Shown: positions 44,164 to 53,677 of the stretch, in pieces
How the letters are laid out: each line of letters begins with the position of its first letter
How positions within the stretch are numbered: position 1 is the first letter of the stretch
Source of the DNA: Syngnathus acus
Lineage: Eukaryota; Chordata; Actinopteri; Syngnathiformes; Syngnathidae
Length of the DNA: 64,000 nt
Direction of reading: 5' to 3'
Assembly: GCF_901709675.1 (NCBI RefSeq)
Contig: NC_051106.1
Location: forward strand, 434,001-498,000
The notes under the pieces: model-generated
Seen by the model: only the letters and a program-made list of their open reading frames with translations
Told to the model about the DNA's origin: nothing
Databases searched by the model: none
Translations under genes and position numbers: made by a program

Positions 44164-45244
44164 ATGACGTCATCAGCCAGACTGCTAGCCAAATGTGTGT
44201 CCAGTGGGGCAGTGTCTCAGGTCAGACTTATAGCATGTTGCCCTCATTAACTCTTTAATTCGTAACTGGCAAGTTAATCTAAGTCACCTAAGTCATCCGT
44301 GGCTTTTAGGAGGAGCTAGAATCCGCCAACTCATCGCAGAGCTCCGTCTTCTCCTCTCAGCTGCATGAAGCCGAACAACGAATCAAAATGCATAAAGAGC
44401 TGGAGCAGGTCAAGCAGCCCACCCGTTGTGATTCATCACACGCTGATAAACTCATCAGCCTCACTTTCTGGTTTGCAGCTGCAGCTGGAATTGGAGCTAC
44501 TGACTGCGGACAAGCAGAACGCAGACGCCACGCACGTGTTCTACCTTGGTGAAGAACACGCACGCACGTTGATCGATTTGTGAGTTTGAGCTCAGAACTC
44601 TGTAGCACAAATATGACCCTTCTTGCCAGTTGCCAGGCTGCAGGCCCTGCAGATGTTCTGCACTCACCTGCAGGATGTCCTGAAGGACCACAAGCTCCTG
44701 GCTCAGCAACTGAGCAGGCCGCTGGGAGGCGCCAACCTTCCTGTCCCGGCCCACCTGCGCCGGTAGCGTCCGACCCGCTTGGACTCCTCGCAGGAGCCGC
44801 TCAGATGTCCGTGTTTTGTCCACAGCGGGTCACATGTTGCTATTGCTTCAGGTTTGTAGTGCAAGTGGTCCAGATGGCGACGGACTTTGTGGAGACTTGG
44901 GACGAGAAGAGAAGTGCTATAAGCAGATGCGCCGGCGCTGCCGCCAACCTGGATCAGCTGGTAGGACGTGTGGGCCTGCGGTCTGAACAGAAAACTCATG
45001 CGTGTGCCCTATTTGCTTACATTATCTCAATAAAAACAAATTATCTTATAAAATACTTTGTTAATGAATTAAAATTTAAAATGTAATTTAGTTCTTATTC
45101 AACTGTAAAAAGCAATGATCTACTCAAAATTTGCGCCTTTGCTCTACGCCTTGGTGTCAGAACACGTGCGTCTCGCAACTTTTGGGCCTCGCCTCGCAGG
45201 AGGAGGCGTTGGCCGATCGGCTTCTTCGATGGAAGGACGCGTGA
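44164..45244 (+). CDS. haus2: HAUS augmin-like complex subunit 2
   Basis: HAUS2 is a subunit of augmin, which recruits gamma-tubulin to spindle microtubules for branching nucleation. Exons: 44,164-44,220; 44,310-44,408; 44,479-44,548; 44,630-44,762; 44,852-44,960; 45,161-45,244 (183 aa). All junctions are GT-AG and in phase. Landmarks shared with vertebrate HAUS2: LLAKCVSSGAVSQEEL, LQLELELLTADKQNADATH, ARLQALQMFCTHLQDVLKDH, PLGGANLPVPAHLR, and a C-terminus NTCVSQLLGLASQEEALADR then LLRWKDA. The protein is mostly helical. It is shorter than human HAUS2 (235 aa), mainly at the N-terminus and after the last WK; the frame is open upstream of the chosen ATG to the acceptor at 44,133, so an extra first exon is possible. 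AATAAA is at 45,321-45,326. Confidence 0.92.
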
Positions 45245-45320
45245 CCAACCTCGACCGACGCTCGTCCTCCAGACCGTACCGGCCCGCTTCTGTCTTTTGT
45301 GACCGCTTCTTTTTCTTTGG

Positions 45321-45326
45321 AATAAA
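45321..45326 (+). terminator. haus2 polyadenylation signal
   Basis: AATAAA 77 bases after the stop codon, the first good signal downstream of the last exon. Confidence 0.7.
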
Positions 45327-45422
45327 AATGACTGATTGGAAATCTTTGTTTTGGACCTCACTGATGCAGTTTCACTCTGTCCGTTCGAGGGCTCTCAAAC
45401 ATAGTAGGTGGGGGACACCTTG

Positions 45423-45648
45423 AACCGCACGTATATCTAGGGGCAATTTGGAGTGCTCACTCGGCCAACCAAGCATGTTTTTGGGATGTGGAGGAAACCG
45501 GAGTGCCCGGAGAAAACCCACGCGGGCACGGGGAGAACATGCAAACTCCACACAGGGAGGGCCGGATATGGAATCGAAGCCACACCCTCCTAACTGTGAG
45601 GCGGATGTGTTAACTAGTGCCCCACCGTGCCACCCTTGGACCTCAAAC
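45423..45648 (-). repeat. ATGG-tailed SINE family, 3'-truncated copy
   Basis: Minus-strand copy with the conserved body (complement of GTTTGCATGTTCTCC and GGGTTTTCTCCGGGCACT) and tRNA-like head (complement near 45,590-45,648). The 3' half and tail are missing. Lies between haus2 and slc3a2. Confidence 0.85.
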
Positions 45649-46111
45649 AGACGACAGTTAATTGTGAAACTAAAAACAGGTTTTGTCTTCAAAATTAATT
45701 GAAATTGCTTGATTAGATGTCTCTATTAGTGGTGAGTCATTGTGCATAAAGAAAATTGAGTGAAAGCTTCAGAAAATAAAGCTTCTTAAATGACGCCTTC
45801 ATGATATCACGGAAACGACAATTCTATTTTTTTAACATGACTATCAAATATCACACTTTAAGAAACATCAATCGGAAGATATGGATGAAGTTAAATCGTC
45901 AAAGTAAATTATGTCCACACAGATCGACTGTATATGGGGATTCATTCTGGTAAATGATTGCCGCACATTAAAAAAAAAATGGTTGGAGATGTCCGTGTTC
46001 CCGACAGCCCCGAACGCAGCATACCCGCGCCTCTCATCATCCTCAAAGTCCGCTGAACACCATCATTGTCACGTCTCCTCTGTTTCTTTTGCTTGCCAAA
46101 CCGGAGCCACC
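45649..46111 (+). other. slc3a2 upstream region
   Basis: Contains the presumptive promoter and 5' untranslated part of slc3a2. The sequence is A+T-rich up to about 46,000 and G+C-richer from there to the start codon. No TATA box or other element stands out. The frame is open upstream of the ATG, but the Kozak context picks 46,112. Confidence 0.4.
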
Positions 46112-49100
46112 ATGGAGCAGAACGAAGACAAGACAACGCAGACTCGGAACCGGGACCAGGCCGCCGCGGAGGTGCAGGACGAAGCTCCAGCCAAGCAGCC
46201 CGAGGCAGCGAATGCTGATGATGCGACGGAGGCCAACGTGAGCGAGGTGCTTCTGGATGCCGACGTCGAGAAGCAACAGCAGGAGGGCGAGCAGGATAAG
46301 CGACCTTTCGTGAACGGAGCAGGAGACGCAGGAGCTGCGCTGTCGGAGAAGAACGGCTGCGTGAAGGTGAAGATGGACGAAGAAGAGCGGGAGGCGAAGT
46401 TTACCGGGCTGAACAAGGAGGAGCTGCTGCGAGTGGCCGGCACGCCCGGGTAGGAACACAGCCGCAGTCACCATTCTGCTTTACAGAAAAGAACAAGATG
46501 CATTTAATTTCGGCAGGAAAACGACCAGTTGAAGGCGTGTGCAAAAGGAGTTTTTTTGGGGGGGATTTTGAGGGGTAATTCGTTCCGAACCCACGCTCGT
46601 AACTCGAAGCAGTCGTGCAGAGCCGCTTCTACCCAAGGCTAGGGGGGAAAACAATAGTTTCGAAATTACTACAAGAACAAAAAATGCTTAGAAGCCCGCC
46701 ATCCAAGGCATGAAAGGGAAAAACAAAGTCTGTTTGCTTTGAACTATGGGCTTCACTAATTTAACAGAAAATTACCTCGCCGTCGACCGGAACTCAGGTC
46801 GCGACCTGTCATGCCTCACCTTTTTTCTGAGGTCGGTCGTGCGACCCTCTCAAGTCAATATAATCGTCCGCACGATAAATCTATTCGACAGTGCTTTCTT
46901 TGGGCTGACGGTAAAACGCTAGCTTTGCTGGTTGTTTTGAAAGCTTTTACGTCACTGAGGCTGGCAAATGCACTGTGGGTTTCGAAGGGCCAACCCCTCC
47001 CCTCCCCCCAACCTCTCGGAGGCTTGTGCGAAAGGCGCTTATTGCGTGTCCCGCTGCAGGTGGGTGCGCACCCGCTGCGCGCTGCTGGTTCTCTTCTGGC
47101 TGGGCTGGCTGGGCATGCTGGTGGGCGCCGTGCTCATCATCCTGCAGGCTCCGCGCTGCCGGGACCTGCCCGACACCCACTGGTGGAACGAGGGGGCACT
47201 CTACCGCATCCCCAGCGTGCACGCCTTCACCCGCGCCGGTGACATCAAAGGTGATAAAGTGTCGCAACCCCTGGTTGGCCGCTTGCCCACTTGATTTTGG
47301 ATTATTTCATCTTGACTGACTTGAAGGTCATTGTGTGTGTTAGGTGTGATGCAGAAGGTGGATGCCTTGTCCCAGTTGAAGTTCAAAGGTTTGGTGATTG
47401 GGCCGGTTCACGTGGCCCCGCCCGACAATGCAGCCGCGCTGAACTTTCAGGAGATCGCAGCTGACGTCGGAAGTCTGGAGCAGTTCAAGGACCTTGTGCG
47501 CACTGCGCACAGGAAAGGTGATTGAGCACAAAAGGACATTTTTGTTTTGGAACCGAGACACGGTCTAAGATTCCATTCTCAGAGTTAACGAATTTGTCCG
47601 GCGCTAGTTCGAAGCACTAAGCGCTTCCTAGAACTTTTGCCATTGCGGTCTTGCAGGTATGTCTGTGGTCCTGAATCTGACTCCCAACTACTGTGGCTCC
47701 ACCGGGTCCTGGTTCTCCAACGCCAGTGTGAGCATGGTGGTCGAGAAGCTAAAGGTGATGTGGCTGCCGGCCAGCAGGGGGCGCCATCCATCCCTGACTC
47801 TTTGTTTGGGTGTTCTCAGTCGGCGCTGGTGTTCTGGTTCATCGAGGGCGTGGACGGCATCGAGCTGGAGGACGTGGAGTACGTGGCTAACGCCGTACCG
47901 TCTCTGTGGGCCGACATCCGGGCCATCGTCCAGAACGGGACCAACGAGCAGCCCACCAGAAGGTCAGAGGAATCGTTCAAAAGTGTTCTTCAAAACTGCT
48001 GCACGCTCAGTGACGCGATTTATAAGTCTTTGAGAAATTTCTACCAAACGTAGCCAAGTATGTACTTGCGAGTCACTCATCCGGTCGGCCATGGCATTGT
48101 GGTGAAATACAGAAACCCTGCCACATCCAGAAGTTCTCCGACGACACGGCCATTGTTGGATATGTTTCGGAGGGGAACGATGTGGAATACAGGACGGTCA
48201 TCAAGGACTTTGTCAGCTGGTGTGAGCTCAACCAGCTTCAGCTGAACACCAGCAAGACGAAGGAGATGATTGTGAGCTACGGGAGGACAGCACCCCACTT
48301 CACTCCGGTGAACTTCCAGGGATTGGACATTGAGGTAGTGGTGAACTACAAATTCCTGGGTGTTCGCCTGAACAACAAACTAGACTGGACTGATCACACC
48401 CACGCCCTGTACAAGAAGGGCCAGAGTCGCCTCCACCTGCTGAGGAGACTGAGGTCCTTCGGTGTGTGCAGGGCTCTCCTCAGGACCTTCTATGACTTTG
48501 TGGTGGCCTCAGCCATCCTCTACGCTTGTGGTCTGCTGGGGTGGGGGCAGTACGGACCGGGGCAGGGGGAGACTAAGATGGTCAGGAGAGCGAGCTCTGT
48601 CCTGGGCTGTCCCCTGGACTCCATAGAGGTTGTGGGTGAGAGGAGGACGTTAATTAAGCTGAAATCCATCATGGACAACACCTCTCACCCCCTCCATGAC
48701 ATTGTGCGGTCCCTGAGCAGCTCCTTTAGCAGCAGACTCTTACACCCACGGTGTAGGAAGGAAAGATTCCGCAGGTCCTTCATTCCCACTGCTGTCAGGC
48801 TCTACAACATGTGTGGCAACTGATCATGTGTTTCGTTTCTACCGCTACTAGTGGCACTTGTCTTTGTCCTTGTCTGTTATTTATCCATTTTTACATTTGA
48901 CACTTGTCTCTTGTATTCTTGCACGCTGCTGTGACAAGTAAATTTCCCCGCTGTGGGATGATTAAAGTTCTATCATCATCATCTTTCCTCCCTGCAGACT
49001 TCTGATGGGTGTGACCGAGCACCGCTCGGCTGCGGCCGTGTCCACCCTTCTATCATCCACCGGCGTGGACCTCCTGACGTCCATGGTGCTTGCGGAGGGA

Positions 49101-50226
49101 GACGCGTCCCAGCTCGTTCAGTCTGTGCTGGACTTGTACGCTGCCCACGGGCCAACCCGCCTTTCCTGGAACATGGGGGGGCGGGGCCCAGGTCACTTGG
49201 CTTCACTGGTGGGCCCGGCACTGGTGCCGCTGTGCCAGCTGCTGCTCTTCACGCTGCCCGGGACGCCTGTGCTCCAGTACGGCGATGAAATAGGCCTGAT
49301 GGATGAGGTAAGCCCTTGCTTGCTCGTGCTCATCTGCTTCCGAGTAGTCACTTCCTGTCAAGTTTGGAAAAAGTTGGTGTGGGGGTGTGGTTATTTAAAT
49401 GAGCCAAATTGTGATGACAAATTCAATAGAGTTGAATTTCATAAAAAGGCTTGGTTGACACGTTTTCAATGTTTCATTTTGTTTTAATGTGTCTCATGAA
49501 GGGCACAACATTTTCTACAATGATTTGGGACTCGCCCGAAGAGGAGGAACCTAACACAACTCTGAAGGTAAACGATTACAAACAAGACATGATGAGGATG
49601 AAGACAAGTATAATGAAGTTGGTGGTGGTGAGGAGGGGCAGGGTGAAGATGCAGAGAATGAGGATGAAAATTATGTTAAGATACATGGCTGATGAAGGTG
49701 ATGGGGTTACTCAGGAGGATAAAGATGAAAATGAAGAGGGTGAAGATGATGAAGACAGTGTTGGTGGTGATGGAGCAGATGTGGATGAAGATTGTGATGT
49801 GTCAATGAGGAGGTTTACCTTGGAGATGATGAAGATGCAGACAGCCAAGATAATGGCGACGTTGTCTTCCCCCAGGAGGATCGCGCTCGCCGCACTTCGT
49901 GGCGCGCGTTGGTGCGCGACCTGAGCGGCCTGCGCGCCAAGGAGCGCTCCCTGCTGATGGGTGACTTCGTCCTTCTGGTCAACACGTCATCGACGCTGGC
50001 CTACGTCCGCTCGTGGGACCAGAACAATCGCTACCTGGCTGCCTTCAATTGGGCTGACGGAGAGACCCAGCTGGAACCCACCGGTTGGGTCCTTCCGCCG
50101 CTGGCTGAGGTGGTACTCGCCACTCCCGTGGTCGGTGCCCTGACACCGGGCACCCGCACGGACCCCGCCAAGCTGCGCCTGGGCGCCCAGCAAGCGGTGC
50201 TGCTTAGGTTTCCTTACGCCGGCTAA
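46112..50226 (+). CDS. slc3a2: 4F2 cell-surface antigen heavy chain (SLC3A2)
   Basis: Type II membrane glycoprotein that carries light-chain amino-acid transporters (LAT1 and relatives) to the plasma membrane and binds integrins. Exons: 46,112-46,449; 47,060-47,250; 47,344-47,517; 47,657-47,754; 47,820-47,962; 48,998-49,307; 49,502-49,567; 49,876-50,226; 556 aa, all phases agree. The start has a perfect Kozak (GCCACCATGG). A charged cytosolic part of about 115 residues ends in EELLRVAGTPGWVRTR; the membrane helix is residues 119-141 (ALLVLFWLGWLGMLVGAVLI); APRCRDLP gives Cys146, the family's disulphide partner of the light chain. The ectodomain is an alpha-amylase-like barrel lacking catalytic acids (LNLTPNY, VDGIELEDVE, LFTLPGTPVLQYGDEIGL) and ends RSWDQNNRYL...LRFPYAG. 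Asn-linked sites such as NGT and NTT are present. It converges with sptssa. Confidence 0.97.
48110..48985 (+). pseudogene. Rex1-type LINE 3' fragment in slc3a2 intron 5
   Basis: Encodes the reverse transcriptase end from the catalytic box variant (KFSDDTAIVG, about 48,131) through LNTSKTKEMIV, FLGVRLNNKLDW, QSRLHLLRRLRSFGVC, YDFVVASAILYACG and a C-terminus ending YNMCGN (stop at 48,823). The QSRL-LLRRLRSF and VV-SAILYA blocks are the ones I associate with Rex1. The 3' end is AAGTAAATTTCCCC, then GATTAAAGTTCTATCATCATCATC. It is 5'-truncated. The frame from 48,182 to the stop is open, so the copy is fairly young. Confidence 0.85.
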
Positions 50227-50279
50227 AAAGCGCGACGTCATCATGTTGATGTCTCGTGTTTGTGTGGTGAAACTAGTCA

Positions 50280-50285
50280 AATAAA
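50280..50285 (+). terminator. slc3a2 polyadenylation signal
   Basis: AATAAA 54 bases after the stop codon. Confidence 0.65.
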
Positions 50286-50289
50286 TATC

Positions 50290-51050
50290 AAGGTGAGCTG
50301 CAGGTGGCGCCCACTTGTCATTCGACTTCCTTCGGGACATTTCCTCCTCAATACAGAAGCGTGGAGCTGCTTGTGTGGAGTAAATACCTTTTTTCATCTG
50401 TTGTGTAGAAAATAAGTGAAGTAAAAATTCACATCCGTCAGTGCTATGTTTGTGTCGGTCCGTCAGCGTCTGAAAGCACTTTAAATGTCAGCTCGTGCAA
50501 ACTGAGCACGTATGGATGGTCGATCTGATTCTGAACTACCCTCTGGTGACCCTGGACCGCCTGAATTGCTCATTTTAATTACGGCTGGACTTATATCCGA
50601 ACAAATCAGCAAGTACTGAGTACTTGTAAATTTTGCCACCTGTGGAAGCCCTTGGAGCCAAAGTCAACCGCTCCAAAACGAGAAGTCATCTTGTCAGTTA
50701 CCACCAGAGGGAGACAAAGGAAGCTTTTTCCATTGCTTTGACAAAACATTTTTCACATGTATAATATTCCCCCTGCCAGGTACAGATTACATGACACTTA
50801 TTTGAGCTATAAATACAGACAATTTGGATGGAATGTGACATCCACAAACAGTGTTGACTTGAGATGGAGAAAAACACAAAACAAGTTGAAAGTACATTTT
50901 TTAAAAGGAATGATTTGATAAGTCCATTTTAAAGATGCGGCAAACGTCATAGAACGAATGCTGAATCTTGCAAACGCGGCCGACGTTCCGATGAGAGTCG
51001 GGCCGCGTGCGGAAGCACCTCGCCGCCTTTGCCATTTGGGATGGCCGACG
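50290..51050. other. Intergenic between convergent slc3a2 and sptssa
   Basis: Holds the 3' untranslated part of sptssa on the minus strand. No repeat, RNA gene or other coding part recognised. Confidence 0.4.
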
Positions 51051-52048
51051 TCATTGGAGCATCTGGAAGTAGCGCAGGATGGCCATGATGTGCTGCGGCA
51101 TGAACACGTAGCCCGTGTACACCGCCATGCCCGCCACGCTGACCAGCAGTGAGTCTGACGCGCTCAGCGTTAAAGACGACAACGATCAACTTAAAAAGTA
51201 CTTTTGTGGCTGACAGTGTCCTTCTGCACCAAAATATAAATACACCTCAAGAAACCTTTGAAAAGTTGTTCTTGCTCAGCATTGACGTCATAAGTAAGCG
51301 CAAAAGTAACTTGTACCGGCTAGCATTTTTTGGCCGCCTCTTCGACCTTTTTTTTCAACGCATTTATTCAGGGTCAGCCCAAGGGTATTTGTCGTCCCAG
51401 GCAATTTCCCAAAACAGCACCCCCTACTACTGATGTACTACTAGTAGTAGTCGTTCAAAGATAACTGGCGGTCCGAGTTATAGCGCTGGAGTGGGCGGCG
51501 GCAGAATTTTGCCGCCCCGTATATTTTGACGCAATCGGCGGCTGCCGAGCTCGCCTAACAGTAATGCATTTATTTGCCACCTCCTCTACGCGGTCAGTTG
51601 ACCTCGTGACGTCATCGGACGCATCGTATCTAAACAGATAGCTACGCTTCCGACCGTTAGCTCCCATTTAGGATCAACAGTTCGCGCAACACCGCCGGCG
51701 CGAACCAAAGCCCCCAACGATGACGTGTTCAATGTCCGACTGAAAAGTGTTCTGCGTAAATCACAAGTTCACATGGCAACCAAAACCAACTCATCGACAG
51801 CAATATGCTTCCATTGTTAAACGCACTGCACACGGCCTCAAAGCCGAATGGGAGTGTTTTGATGAAAACGCCGCGTTCTCCAGGCAACACAGAAGGAGAC
51901 GCTAAGCTGTTAGCGCGCAGCCCGTCTGGGAGGTGAAAAGGATACTGAAGACTGTCCTCTCCCACGGCTCCAGCATGTAGAGAGCCGTCACCAGAAGGTA
52001 CTGGCGGTAGAACCACGACAGATTCTTCCAGCAGTCGCTGAGAGCCAT
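51051..52048 (-). CDS. sptssa: Serine palmitoyltransferase small subunit A
   Basis: SPTSSA binds the SPTLC1-SPTLC2 core of serine palmitoyltransferase in the endoplasmic-reticulum membrane, raises its activity and helps set acyl-CoA choice, in the first step of sphingolipid synthesis. Two exons on the minus strand, 52,048-51,946 and 51,154-51,051, joined at a GT-AG intron inside codon 35 (Asn), give 68 residues (human 71). The family core is fully kept: SWFYRQYLLVTALYMLEPWE, RTVFNSLLVSVAGMAVYTGY and VFMPQHIMAILRYF. The membrane helix lies in LLVSVAGMAVYTGYVF. It differs from SPTSSB, which has a longer tail and different acyl-selecting residues. The N-terminus is slightly shorter than in human. 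In human it lies beside EAPP in the same orientation, as here. Confidence 0.96.
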
Positions 52049-52828
52049 GTTACAAACTTCTGCTAGCGGCTAGGCTAACTTCCACTCTTTTTTTCCCCCT
52101 TATCTTGGCTTCCCTAGTTTGAGGCGGTACGCAATTCCGCATCGCATGCGACGTCACAGGCCTCCGCACGCCAGCCAATGAAGACGGCCCGCCGCAGAGA
52201 TACGTCTTGAGGTCCGCCGTTTTGGAAGTGGTGGATATATCAAGCACTTTTTCATCCGATTATAAATGTTCATGCTGAGAGATATATATACACACGTATA
52301 TATATATATATATATACATACATACACATATATATATATACACACACACATATATAGTTTTATTTATAGTTTTATATATATATATAGTTTTATATATATA
52401 CACACACACGCACACATACATGCCCTATAATTCAAAGTTTAAGGAGCTCCGTTTTTAAGTGAGTGTTTTGGGCGTTACTATATCAAAGGGTTTTTTCAAG
52501 TATTTCTTTTGACTTTATGTGTTCATTTCTATCACATTTATTTTTCAGAGCAGCATATGTCAGTTTTGTTAGTTTTGACTTAGAAAGATGACAATATGCT
52601 TGATGATTAAATGTGCTGTACTTTGATTTTGGAGACTCGCTAACACCTGAGTGATGGGTTCAGGGGTACACAAGACAATAAAAGTTGGGAATCTTATGCA
52701 TTAATGGATGTGTATTTATGGGAAACTGAGTTTTTTTTTGTATTATCAGTGAGCAGCAAATACGTTTTGACTTTTCATGTGATAATGTTGCACTGATTTG
52801 TGACTGTAGTTGAGACCTTTCCATGAAA
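52049..52828. other. sptssa upstream region with a TA/CA microsatellite
   Basis: The first 150 bp are G+C-richer with a CRE-like GACGTCAC (about 52,149-52,156), likely the sptssa promoter. Next is a TA/CA microsatellite at 52,279-52,412 (long TATATA runs, CATACATA, CACACA). The rest is unassigned. Confidence 0.5.
52279..52412. repeat. Compound TA/CA microsatellite
   Basis: Runs of TATATA, CATACATACA and CACACACA interleaved with a repeated TAGTTTTATATATA block. Confidence 0.9.
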
Positions 52829-52830
52829 TA

Positions 52831-53459
52831 CAGTGGAGCCTCGGTTTTCGACCACAATCCGTTCCAGAAGGCTTCTCGAGAAGTGAATCGTTCGAAGTCC
52901 GAATCATGTTTTCCCATTACAAATAATGGAAGAAAATGTAATCCGTTCCAAGCAAAAAAACACTAAGCATTTTTTCATTTGCGCATTTTTGTCCAATCGC
53001 GCAACTGCAGCTCACCGCCGACCGCGCAACTGCATCGCGCTGGTCGCATTATTGTGACAGAGCGGTTGCTAAAATTTAGAAAATATTTTTCAAGTCCTAA
53101 TGGACTTTCCAAAATTTAAGTGGACCTTAAGTGCGCAGGGAGCTCAATTTGGTCCGATCGCGCAACCGCAGCGCGCCGGGCGCTCACTGTCTCATTGCTT
53201 TAGGAGCGTCTTTGTGTTTTAGGATGGCTTTACTGCTCCCACTTGCTTCCTTTGGAGGCATGATTAGAGTTGATGCAATCCTCAGAGTAACGGGAATGTA
53301 ATAACGAACGGAGTCAGTTGGCATGCGGGTCCTCTCGGCTCATCTCGCGAGGTTTGACAACCGAATTTCGTCCGATATCCGAAGCAAAAAAATCTCAGTT
53401 TTTTGTTCGAATACAGATTTGTTCAAGAACCGGGACGTTTGAAAACCGAGGCTCCACTG
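52831..53459. mobile_element. Non-autonomous DNA transposon (MITE), TA target duplication
   Basis: Inverted ends CAGTGGAGCCTCGGTTTTC (52,831) and its complement ending at 53,459, with TA at 52,829-52,830 and 53,460-53,461. GTCCGA-type subterminal repeats. The type is common in fish and belongs to the Tc1/mariner-like TA-duplicating group. No transposase. It lies between sptssa and eapp. Confidence 0.85.
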
Positions 53460-53677
53460 TAAGTGAAAGGTAAAAATAAAACGCAATTTCTTCACTAAAA
53501 CCTTTTCTTAAATAGTTACAGAAAGTAAGTTTCTTTTGATTAAAAAAAAAAAAAACTTTCAAAATTCCACCTTGTGGTGCCACTTCACTCCACAATCCGC
53601 TATATACACAACGATGACAGATCATGGAATAATATGCATAAAGAGATGGGGGGGGGGGAGAGACTCTCCTGTCCAAG

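Noticed and set aside
45115-45423. 102-codon open frame as the end of haus2
   Set aside because: Out of phase with haus2 exon 5. The acceptor at 45,160 gives a C-terminus that aligns residue by residue with the family.
46043-46474. Antisense open frame of 143 codons over slc3a2 exon 1
   Set aside because: Leucine-rich shadow of a G+C-rich, charged exon; no supporting signals.
49451-49924. 157-codon acidic open frame as a gene of its own
   Set aside because: It starts in slc3a2 intron 6, covers exon 7 and intron 7 in frame, and ends in exon 8 out of frame. It is read-through of slc3a2.
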